Position numbers and translations under genes: made by a program. A stretch of 5,106 nt of DNA from assembly GCA_949299435.1 (NCBI GenBank), contig CASGAK010000060.1, positions 1 through 5,106 of the forward strand. The letters run 5' to 3'. Numbering within the stretch: position 1 is the first letter of the stretch; each line of letters opens with the position of its first letter. The DNA comes from an uncultured bacterium. Lineage in GTDB: Bacteria > Cyanobacteriota > Vampirovibrionia > Gastranaerophilales > Gastranaerophilaceae. Below are positions 1-5,106 of the stretch, piece after piece. Below the pieces are notes generated by a model. The model searched no databases, had not been told where the DNA came from, and saw nothing but the letters and a program-made list of their open reading frames with translations.

Positions 1-603
1 TGTGCAGAACTAATGATTTCATCATACAGAAATTCTTACTTCAACCCTAAAGATTATGCAAAACATGGCAAAGCAATAGCCTCAGTTCGTGCAGGTAATG
101 TAATAGGTGGGGGTGATTGGTCTGATAACAGATTGATTCCTGATTGTATAAGATTTATTGAGCAAGGAAAAGATATTGAAATCAGAAGTCCTAAAGCGAC
201 ACGTCCTTGGGAACATGTTTTGGAACCTTTGAGCGGATATTTGAGAGTAGGTCAAAAATTAATGGAAGATCCGGTTAAATATTCTGAAGGATTTAATTTC
301 GGGCCACCAATCGAATGTAACAAAACTGTTTGGGAAGTCGTTGATTATTTAGTCAAATATTACGGCAAAGGCAAAGTTGTAGATGTATCAGGTGCTGAAA
401 TGGTGCATGAAAACACTTTACTGAGTTTAGATGTGACAAAAGCATACAGAATGCTGCAATGGAAAGCTATGTTAAATTTAAAAGAAGCAATCGAGTTTAC
501 AGTCGACTGGTATAAAGAAGCTCTGCATTCTGATGATATGTTTGAATACTGCCAAAAGCAGATTAAAGCACACATGAATAAAGGTTACTTATGGGAACAG
601 TAA
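1..603 (+). CDS. rfbG: CDP-glucose 4,6-dehydratase, C-terminal part (5' end outside window)
   Basis: This cytoplasmic NAD-dependent short-chain dehydrogenase/reductase (extended type) converts CDP-D-glucose to CDP-4-keto-6-deoxy-D-glucose, the entry step to CDP-linked deoxy- and 3,6-dideoxyhexoses. The frame is open from base 1, giving 200 residues, against roughly 360 in the family. The segment starts at CAEL, which in RfbG lies just after the catalytic YxxxK, so the Rossmann NAD-binding half and the catalytic Tyr/Lys are outside the window. Visible family signatures are SSYRNSYFNP, SVRAGNVIGGGDWSDNRLIP, IRSPKATRPWEHVLEPLSGY and FNFGPP. The GGGDW and RPWxHVLEP signatures separate it from dTDP-glucose and GDP-mannose dehydratases. 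An internal ATG at base 13 is only a methionine codon, not the start. The gene ends in TAA and overlaps the next gene by 13 nt. An RfbF-type cytidylyltransferase would be expected upstream; this is inference. Confidence 0.93.
   Translation, partial: CAELMISSYRNSYFNPKDYAKHGKAIASVRAGNVIGGGDWSDNRLIPDCIRFIEQGKDIEIRSPKATRPWEHVLEPLSGYLRVGQKLMEDPVKYSEGFNFGPPIECNKTVWEVVDYLVKYYGKGKVVDVSGAEMVHENTLLSLDVTKAYRMLQWKAMLNLKEAIEFTVDWYKEALHSDDMFEYCQKQIKAHMNKGYLWEQ
580..584 (+). promoter_or_regulatory. Ribosome binding site inside the end of rfbG
   Basis: AAAGG lies six bases before the ATG at 591, within the last codons of the dehydratase gene. It supports the 591 start, and with it the 13-nt gene overlap and probable translational coupling. 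Confidence 0.6.
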
Positions 604-1865
604 TTCTAGGCAGTGGTATTGCAGGGATTTCAGCAGGATATCATTTGGAAAAATCAGGTGAAAAAGTTGTCATTTTTGAAAAAAATAACGACTGGGGTGG
701 TCTTTGCGGAAATTTCTCAATAAATGGTTTCCGCTTTGATAAATTTGTCCATTTCAGTTTTGCACCTGATAAATATATAGCTGATTTATTTGAAGAATCT
801 TCTGAAATGATTGAGCATATTCCTTTCCCGTCTAACTATTATAAAGGTATTTGGCTAAGACACCCTGCACAAAATAATTTAGCTCCGCTATCAACAGAAG
901 AAAAAGCCGATATCATTTGTGATTTTGTTAACAGAAAACAAAAGCCTGTTGAAGAAATTCAGGATTATGGAGAATGGCTTAGAGTACAATACGGAGATTA
1001 TTTTGCTCTAAATTTCCCATATAAATATACAAGAAAATACTGGGGAGTAGAGCCTGAAGAATTAGAAACTAAATGGGTTGGGCAAAGAATGTATACACCT
1101 GATTTGAAACAAGTATTAAAAGGTGCTTTTGAAACTCAAGATGAATGCTTTTATTATTCAAAAGTTATGAAATACCCTAAAAAAGGCGGCTTTCGTAGCA
1201 TTTTGAATAAATGTCGCCAAGGATTGGATATTCGTTTTAATAAAGAAGTTGTAAAAATAAATACCATAAATAAAACGATAACTTTTCAAGATGGATCTGA
1301 AATAAGCTATTCAAGACTAATTTCTTCATTGCCTTTGCCTGAAATTGTTAATATGATTGATAATACTCCTGATGATGTTAAAGTTGCGGCAAATAATCTT
1401 ATGTATACTTCAGGTTATATGATTTCATTAGGATTTAATCGTCCTGATATTGCAAAATATTTATGGTATTATATTTATGATGAGGATATTTTTGCAAGCA
1501 GAGTATACTCTCCAAGTTTAAAATCATCAGATAATGTACCTGAAAACTGTAGTTCATTACAAATGGAAGTTTTCTTTTCTAATAAAGCAAAAATTTTATC
1601 ACCCGAAATTGTATTGAATAATACTATTCAAAAATTTGAAAAAATAGGAATTTTTAATTCAAAAGATATAATTGTAAAAGATATAAGATTTGAAAAATAT
1701 GCAAATGTCATTTTTGATAAAGCAATTTATAAAAATCGTAAAATAGTGTTGGAATACCTTAAAAAAGTTGGAATTGAGAGTATCGGACGCTTTGGTAAAT
1801 GGGAATATTTTTGGACACATCAGGCTTTTGATGATGGCAAAAAAACAGCAAAATCTCCAATATAG
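591..1865 (+). CDS. FAD-dependent oxidoreductase of the HemY/UDP-galactopyranose mutase-like type, sugar locus
   Basis: This is a 424-residue cytoplasmic flavoprotein. The FAD dinucleotide-binding fold is at the very N-terminus: GSGIAG (residues 7-12, GxGxxG), the acidic residue E30 ending the second strand (VVIFEK), and GG at 36-37 (WGGLCG). Further landmarks are FRFDKFVHF (about 47-55), PYKYTRKYWGVEPEEL (143-158), YPKKGGFRSI (195-204), the strand LISSLPLP (243-250), and a C-terminal FAD-contacting segment, GRFGKWEYFW (399-408). The last sits where UDP-galactopyranose mutase has its GRxxxYxxxD segment. The family (COG1232-like) includes protoporphyrinogen oxidases, but members inside polysaccharide loci are generally assigned to nucleotide-sugar chemistry without a defined reaction. 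The start at 591 is supported by AAAGG and by the position of the FAD motif. The 13-nt overlap with the CDP-glucose dehydratase suggests coupled expression and a related substrate. Oxidase, amine-oxidase-like and mutase activities all remain possible. Confidence 0.85.
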   Translation: MGTVILGSGIAGISAGYHLEKSGEKVVIFEKNNDWGGLCGNFSINGFRFDKFVHFSFAPDKYIADLFEESSEMIEHIPFPSNYYKGIWLRHPAQNNLAPLSTEEKADIICDFVNRKQKPVEEIQDYGEWLRVQYGDYFALNFPYKYTRKYWGVEPEELETKWVGQRMYTPDLKQVLKGAFETQDECFYYSKVMKYPKKGGFRSILNKCRQGLDIRFNKEVVKINTINKTITFQDGSEISYSRLISSLPLPEIVNMIDNTPDDVKVAANNLMYTSGYMISLGFNRPDIAKYLWYYIYDEDIFASRVYSPSLKSSDNVPENCSSLQMEVFFSNKAKILSPEIVLNNTIQKFEKIGIFNSKDIIVKDIRFEKYANVIFDKAIYKNRKIVLEYLKKVGIESIGRFGKWEYFWTHQAFDDGKKTAKSPI

Positions 1866-1869
1866 AATT

Positions 1870-1876
1870 AAAAGGA
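1870..1876 (+). promoter_or_regulatory. Ribosome binding site of first GT2 gene
   Basis: AAAAGGA is seven bases before the ATG at 1884, in the 18-base gap after the oxidoreductase stop. The spacing is ordinary and fixes the start. Confidence 0.6.
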
Positions 1877-1883
1877 ATAATTT

Positions 1884-2972
1884 ATGACAGGAATTAATAC
1901 AGCGAAAGTATCTGTAGTTATACCAATATGGAATACAGAAAAATATCTTGAAAAATGTTTAGACAGTGTTTGCAATCAAACTTTAAAAAATATTGAAATA
2001 ATTTGCGTTAATAACGGCTCTACAGATTCTTGTACTGAAATTCTTGAAAAATTTTCAAAAAAAGATAGAAGAATAAAAATCCTTACAATAGAGCATGGTT
2101 GCATTTCAAAAGCAAGAAATGCAGGTATCAGTATTGCTAGTGCCCCATATATTACGTTTGTAGATTCTGATGATTGGGTAATATCTGAATGCTATGAATA
2201 TGCTTTAAAAGAATTTGAAAAAGATGATGATATTGATTTGGTATGTTGGGGGGCTAATGTAGAAAATCTTAATTTGGATAAAAATTCACAGTATCTTATA
2301 TCTCAAATAAATTATCACAAAATTAAATTTAAAGGAAAAATTGCTCTTAACGATAACATAATTTATGAAACAAATGTTTGCGTTTGGAACAAAATGTTTA
2401 AAAAAGACATTATTATGGAAAAAGGTATTTCTTTCCCTGAAAATGTTGAATTAGAAGACAATTCGTTTTTCTATACTTATACTGCGAATTGTAAATATGC
2501 ATATTATATAGATAAATATTTTTACAATTACGTGCAACGTAAAGGCTCAGGTTTTGAAAAACTTAATGCCGGTGAAAGTGATATCGTGGCACCTAATATG
2601 AAAAATTTAATTTTCATTATTAAATATCTCAAAAGTAAAAATTTATTTGATAACAAACAAAAATTTATAAAAAGATTGTTTATCAGAGGGATAAAAGGTG
2701 ATATTATACGTACAAAAGAACAAAATTATCGAACAGTTCTAGACAAAGCCTTAGAAGCAATAAATTTAATTAATGATGAGAACTTTATGAAACAATATAT
2801 CAACAGTTTGAAAATTAAAAATTACACAGCTGCCGTTGATATCTTAAAAGGAAAATATGTAAAATTGTTTGGTAATAATATTTTTGGGATTTATAAACAA
2901 GAAATCACTTCAAGATATCAGTTAAAATTTTTTGGAATTAAAATAAAATTCAGGTTAGCGGAGGTCAATTAG
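1884..2972 (+). CDS. Family 2 glycosyltransferase, first of a tandem pair
   Basis: This 362-residue protein has a GT-A fold catalytic domain in its first ~200 residues and no signal peptide or membrane helix; such enzymes act at the cytoplasmic face on lipid-linked glycan. Motifs seen: SVVIPIWNTEKYL (10-22), VNNGSTD (42-48), KARNAGI (76-82), the metal-binding DSDD (94-97), the mid-domain VWNKMFKKD (167-175), and ED (191-192) at the usual catalytic-base region. Oddities: N44 stands where the family usually has the Asp that contacts the donor base (VxDGSxD), and CIS (73-75) replaces the usual G-x-S before ARN. Both differ from its downstream paralogue. The C-terminal tail (332-357) carries the short IFGI...FFGIKIKFR module shared with genes 4 and 5. 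The donor and acceptor cannot be read from sequence. The gene ends in TAG and lies in the same frame as gene 4, six bases upstream of its ATG. Confidence 0.92.
   Translation: MTGINTAKVSVVIPIWNTEKYLEKCLDSVCNQTLKNIEIICVNNGSTDSCTEILEKFSKKDRRIKILTIEHGCISKARNAGISIASAPYITFVDSDDWVISECYEYALKEFEKDDDIDLVCWGANVENLNLDKNSQYLISQINYHKIKFKGKIALNDNIIYETNVCVWNKMFKKDIIMEKGISFPENVELEDNSFFYTYTANCKYAYYIDKYFYNYVQRKGSGFEKLNAGESDIVAPNMKNLIFIIKYLKSKNLFDNKQKFIKRLFIRGIKGDIIRTKEQNYRTVLDKALEAINLINDENFMKQYINSLKIKNYTAAVDILKGKYVKLFGNNIFGIYKQEITSRYQLKFFGIKIKFRLAEVN
1905..2261 (+). repeat. Paralogous GT2 catalytic half, copy 1
   Basis: Residues 8-126 of the first glycosyltransferase align without gaps to residues 5-123 of the next gene. 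By hand count 73 of 119 positions are identical, including CLDSV, EIIC, FVDSDD and ECYE. The simplest explanation is a tandem duplication that has since diverged. Acquisition of two related genes is also possible. Confidence 0.8.
2877..2954 (+). repeat. Shared ILGxKxK module, copy in gene 3
   Basis: Residues 332-357 of the first glycosyltransferase begin NIFGIYKQ and end KFFGIKIKFR. They match the C-terminus of gene 4 and the N-terminus of gene 5 in the spacing of an IF-x-[IL] element followed by a basic, alternating hydrophobic G-x-K-x-K strand. This is protein-level similarity only; DNA identity is modest. Confidence 0.6.
2960..2965 (+). promoter_or_regulatory. Strong but distant ribosome binding site of second GT2 gene
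   Basis: GGAGGT, a perfect anti-Shine-Dalgarno match, lies inside the end of gene 3, but 13 bases before the ATG at 2979, which is longer than usual. No better-placed start exists: the gene's frame is closed by TAG at 2970-2972. The SD therefore overlaps the terminating ribosome of gene 3, suggesting coupling. Confidence 0.6.
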
Positions 2973-2978
2973 CAGAAT

Positions 2979-4136
2979 ATGGCAAATTCTAAAATATCAG
3001 TAATTATACCAATATATGATGTTGAAAAATATTTAAGAAAATGCTTGGATAGTGTGATTAACCAAACATACAAGAATTTGGAAATTATTTGTATAAATGA
3101 TGGCTCACCTGATAATTGCGGAGAAATATTAAAAGAATATTCTCAAAAAGATGAACGTATAGTTGTTATTACCCAAGAAAACTCCGGCGTATCTGCAGCT
3201 AGAAATAAAGGTATAGAAATAGCAAAAGGTCAATATATTGCATTTGTTGATTCTGATGATTTTATAGAACCAGAATGCTACGAATTAGCTATTAAAGAGT
3301 TTGAAAATGACCCTGAAATTGATTTAGTCAGTTTTGGAGTTAACGTAATAAGCATAAGACCTGATATTGATAATGAAAATAAAAGCATGCAAAACTGGAT
3401 GAATCTTCCTTTTGCAGGTAAAATGTTATTTAATGAAGATATTAGTGTAAGATTTACAGGTTCTCCAACTCGTGTTTTGTTTAAATCATCTTTGATCAAA
3501 GACTATAATATTAAGTTTTTAAATTATAAAGTGACAGAAGATACAATTTTCATATATTCATACTTGTCTAATGTAAAAAATATTTATTTTATTGAAAATC
3601 AGTTATACAATTATACTTTAAGACCTAACTCAGCACTTACAAAATATTCGCCTAAGTATAATTTTAAATATTCCATATCGAACTTTGTAAAAGCAGTTAA
3701 TGAAATATTAAATTTTTACAAAAAAGAAAACAAATTAGAACTATTTAATGAAATCATTTTTAGGCGTTTTTTGAACTTAATATTATATTCTCTAAAATTC
3801 GCCAATCGTTCAAACATTGATTATGCCATAAATGAATTAAATAATCTTACAAGTTTTCTTGATGATTCACTAGACTGGGGCAAAGAAATCAATTGGATAA
3901 AAAATAAAGAATTTTACAGATTTAAAGAGCTAAAAATTCCATATATAACTTTAGGTAACAAAATATTTGGACTGGAATATTATAGAACTGAAAAACCACA
4001 TGTAACTTTTAAGATTTTAGCGGCAAAAATAAGTCTAAATTGCTATAAACTTTTTTATCTTAAAAACAATAAAGATGGTATTCATAAAGACCTAAATATT
4101 TTAGGCTTGAAATTACAATTCAAAAGAAAGCCCTAA
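2979..4136 (+). CDS. Family 2 glycosyltransferase, second of a tandem pair
   Basis: This 385-residue cytoplasmic GT-A enzyme is a close paralogue of the preceding gene. Its motifs are more canonical: SVIIPIYDVEKYL (7-19), INDGSPD (39-45) with the donor-binding Asp D41, GVSAARNKGI (70-79), the metal-binding DSDD (91-94), and ED (187-188) in the catalytic-base region. The mid-domain [W]NKxFK element is altered to PTRVLFK (163-169). Past residue ~195 the two paralogues diverge strongly, which suggests different acceptors. The C-terminus holds two tandem copies of the short module (328-354 and 357-383); the second resembles the start of gene 5. There is no membrane segment. The ATG at 2979 is the only sensible start: the same frame is stopped three codons upstream by the TAG of gene 3, and GGAGGT lies upstream. 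The sugar specificity is unknown. The gene ends in TAA, 48 bases before gene 5. Confidence 0.93.
   Translation: MANSKISVIIPIYDVEKYLRKCLDSVINQTYKNLEIICINDGSPDNCGEILKEYSQKDERIVVITQENSGVSAARNKGIEIAKGQYIAFVDSDDFIEPECYELAIKEFENDPEIDLVSFGVNVISIRPDIDNENKSMQNWMNLPFAGKMLFNEDISVRFTGSPTRVLFKSSLIKDYNIKFLNYKVTEDTIFIYSYLSNVKNIYFIENQLYNYTLRPNSALTKYSPKYNFKYSISNFVKAVNEILNFYKKENKLELFNEIIFRRFLNLILYSLKFANRSNIDYAINELNNLTSFLDDSLDWGKEINWIKNKEFYRFKELKIPYITLGNKIFGLEYYRTEKPHVTFKILAAKISLNCYKLFYLKNNKDGIHKDLNILGLKLQFKRKP
2991..3347 (+). repeat. Paralogous GT2 catalytic half, copy 2
   Basis: Residues 5-123 of the second glycosyltransferase are the partner of the copy at 1905-2261 (73/119 identical by hand count, no gaps). 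Identity is high around the metal-binding DSDD and falls away after about residue 125. Confidence 0.8.
3960..4040 (+). repeat. Shared module, first copy in gene 4
   Basis: Residues 328-354 run from KIFGLEYY to FKILAAKISLN. The opening LGNKIFGL parallels FGNNIFGI in gene 3, so it is the direct counterpart of the gene 3 copy. The usual glycine of the LGxK core is replaced by alanine here (AAK, residues 348-350), making it the most degenerate copy. Confidence 0.5.
4047..4127 (+). repeat. Shared module, second copy in gene 4
   Basis: Residues 357-383 begin KLFYLKNN and end NILGLKLQFKR. They line up with residues 7-31 of gene 5 (KIFSIKN ... TILGTKVKLKR), sharing F, KN, D, HK, ILG, K and KR in register apart from a two-residue length difference. 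This is the closest pair among the four copies and spans the boundary between genes 4 and 5. Confidence 0.65.
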
Positions 4137-4165
4137 CTGTTCAATTTTACTTATAAAAGTTTAAA

Positions 4166-4171
4166 AAGGAG
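4166..4171 (+). promoter_or_regulatory. Ribosome binding site of gene 5, long spacing
   Basis: AAGGAG lies 13 bases before the ATG at 4185, in the 48-base gap after gene 4. In-frame TAATAA at 4173-4178 rules out any start further upstream. The only in-frame alternatives closer to the SD are ATT codons at 4179 and 4182, which are rare starts, so ATG 4185 is preferred. Confidence 0.55.
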
Positions 4172-4184
4172 TTAATAAATTATT

Positions 4185-5072
4185 ATGAATAAAAATATAC
4201 AAAAAATATTTTCTATAAAAAATACAGATAACCATAAAATTTTTACCATATTAGGCACTAAAGTTAAACTAAAAAGAGTAAAACCGCTAAATATTTCACA
4301 AAAGCAGATTATAAATGAAATTTACTCTGCAAATATAGTAAAAGATATACATAGCAAGACTTTTCCAAAATTTAAAGGCTGTAGTAAAGGTAAAGATATT
4401 GTATTAATTGCCTCAGGACCTACATTAACTTTTTATGAGCCGCCTTGCAATACAAACAAAACAGATTTTATCGGAGTAAATAAAGTATGCAAAAATGAAA
4501 AAATAAAATTGGATTATATTTTTGCACAGGATTATTTTTCAGTAAAAGATTATATTGATGACATTATAAATTATCCTGCAGAAATTTTTCTGGGGTCATT
4601 TTTATTAAATAGTACATTTTCTTGGATAAATAAATGTATTATCCCACAGAAATATTTGAATTTAAGGAATATAAACCGCTATATTTCGGATTATGGAAAG
4701 AATTTGGGCTATCCTTATATAGAAAATTGCGGGTTAATGGATTTTGGCTCAACTGTTTTTCCGGCAATTCATTTTGCATTCTACACAAACCCTGACCGCA
4801 TATTTATAGTTGGCTGTGACTGTTCTGATGTCGGATACTTCGACGGAAGCTCCCGTAACCCTAATGTCAGCTTGGTTCCTTTAATAAACGGTTGGAAAAA
4901 AATTAAGGAATACAGAGATACTTATTATCCTGATACGGAAATAATTTCTATAAATCCTGTAGGACTGAAAGGCATGTTTAAAGATGTCTATACAAAATCC
5001 TACTATGAAAAAAATCAAGAATTATTTGAAGATAACAATATCACTTTCTATGAAGATTTGCTTAATAAATAG
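4185..5072 (+). CDS. MAF/DUF115- or GT42-like Rossmann protein, putative glycosyltransferase
   Basis: I do not recognise a named gene. The 295-residue soluble protein has three parts. Residues 7-31 are the short KIFSIKN...ILGTKVKLKR module. Residues ~35-68 are a lysine-rich linker ending FKGCSKGKD. The core from ~70 shows a strand and loop, DIVLIASGPTL (71-81, with GPTL at 78-81), then IGVNKV (96-101), LDYIFAQDY (109-117), FGSTVFPAIHFAF (187-199), and strand IFIVGCDCSDVGYFDG (206-221). The G-x-GPS/T-L loop after a first strand and a late hydrophobic strand ending VGxD are the pattern of the flagellin-glycosylation MAF/DUF115 proteins and of GT42 sialyltransferases, two families known to share a fold. 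The sugar-locus context supports a transferase role, but the donor is unknown; nothing here shows sialic acid synthesis. The gene lies in the same frame as genes 3 and 4 and ends in TAG. Confidence 0.75.
   Translation: MNKNIQKIFSIKNTDNHKIFTILGTKVKLKRVKPLNISQKQIINEIYSANIVKDIHSKTFPKFKGCSKGKDIVLIASGPTLTFYEPPCNTNKTDFIGVNKVCKNEKIKLDYIFAQDYFSVKDYIDDIINYPAEIFLGSFLLNSTFSWINKCIIPQKYLNLRNINRYISDYGKNLGYPYIENCGLMDFGSTVFPAIHFAFYTNPDRIFIVGCDCSDVGYFDGSSRNPNVSLVPLINGWKKIKEYRDTYYPDTEIISINPVGLKGMFKDVYTKSYYEKNQELFEDNNITFYEDLLNK
4203..4277 (+). repeat. Shared module, N-terminal copy in gene 5
   Basis: Residues 7-31 of gene 5 (KIFSIKN to LGTKVKLKR) form the N-terminal copy. Here the module precedes an unrelated catalytic core, whereas in genes 3 and 4 it follows a GT2 domain. 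This change of position is what suggests a portable element and not part of the GT2 fold. Confidence 0.65.
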
Positions 5073-5106
5073 TTTATCCGCAAAAATTCTTCAATAATGA
5101 AACAAA

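Noticed and set aside
360..575. Open frame on the minus strand inside rfbG
   Set aside because: It is antisense to a conserved dehydratase, has no recognisable domain and no ribosome binding site; a shadow of the real gene.
2248..2253. Run of six G in an AT-rich glycosyltransferase gene, a possible phase-variation tract
   Set aside because: It encodes Trp-Gly-Ala in frame and is shorter than known slippage tracts (usually eight or more); no evidence of variation in a single sequence.
3278..3499. Open frame on the minus strand inside the second glycosyltransferase
   Set aside because: Antisense to a well-supported GT2 coding region with no family features; a shadow frame.
4107..4139. TTGAAA ... 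TAACTG as a promoter ahead of gene 5
   Set aside because: The spacing of 21 bases and poor -10 match make it unconvincing in AT-rich DNA.
4149..4160. Inverted repeat ACTT-ATAA-AAGT in the gap between genes 4 and 5, a possible terminator
   Set aside because: A four-base, AT-rich stem is too weak and is followed by mixed bases, not a T tract; the gap more likely stays within one transcript.
5097..5106. ATG at 5097 as the start of a further gene
   Set aside because: Only three codons fit in the window and no Shine-Dalgarno sequence is visible upstream; it cannot be supported, though the operon may continue.

Overview
This window is a piece of an AT-rich bacterial surface-polysaccharide (O-antigen, capsule or glycan) locus. 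Every gene is on the + strand, packed tightly, and predicted to be a soluble cytoplasmic enzyme. There are clear Shine-Dalgarno sequences (AAAGG, AAAAGGA, GGAGGT, AAGGAG) before all four complete genes and ordinary TAA/TAG stops. This argues against Bacteroidetes and fits low-GC groups such as Campylobacterota, Brachyspira or gut Vampirovibrionia/Melainabacteria. The choice among these is a guess from style only.

Layout: (1) 1-603, the C-terminal part of a CDP-glucose 4,6-dehydratase (RfbG type), cut by the window's left edge; (2) 591-1865, a FAD-dependent oxidoreductase of the protoporphyrinogen-oxidase/UDP-galactopyranose-mutase type, overlapping gene 1 by 13 nt; (3) 1884-2972 and (4) 2979-4136, two tandem family-2 glycosyltransferases that are clear paralogues (73 of 119 N-terminal positions identical by hand count, no gaps); (5) 4185-5072, a Rossmann-like protein with a GPTL loop and a GCDCS motif, resembling the MAF/DUF115 and GT42 sialyltransferase fold. 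The last 34 bases hold no gene I can support. There is no gene-free stretch above 50 bases, and no promoter, terminator, RNA gene, mobile element or CRISPR was seen.

Working model: gene 1 makes CDP-4-keto-6-deoxyglucose, the usual entry to 3,6-dideoxy or other CDP-linked deoxysugars. Gene 2, translationally coupled to it, may act on that sugar or a later nucleotide sugar. Genes 3-5 would transfer sugars onto a growing glycan. Base composition falls from the dehydratase into the glycosyltransferases, as often happens in exchangeable sugar clusters.

The most unusual signal is a short module of about 25 residues (pattern roughly [KN]-[IL]-F-x-[IL] ... [IF]-[LF]-G-x-K-[IVL]-x-[FL]-[KR]). It occurs at the C-terminus of gene 3, twice at the C-terminus of gene 4, and at the N-terminus of the otherwise unrelated gene 5. 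It looks like a portable docking or linker element shared by neighbouring glycan enzymes.
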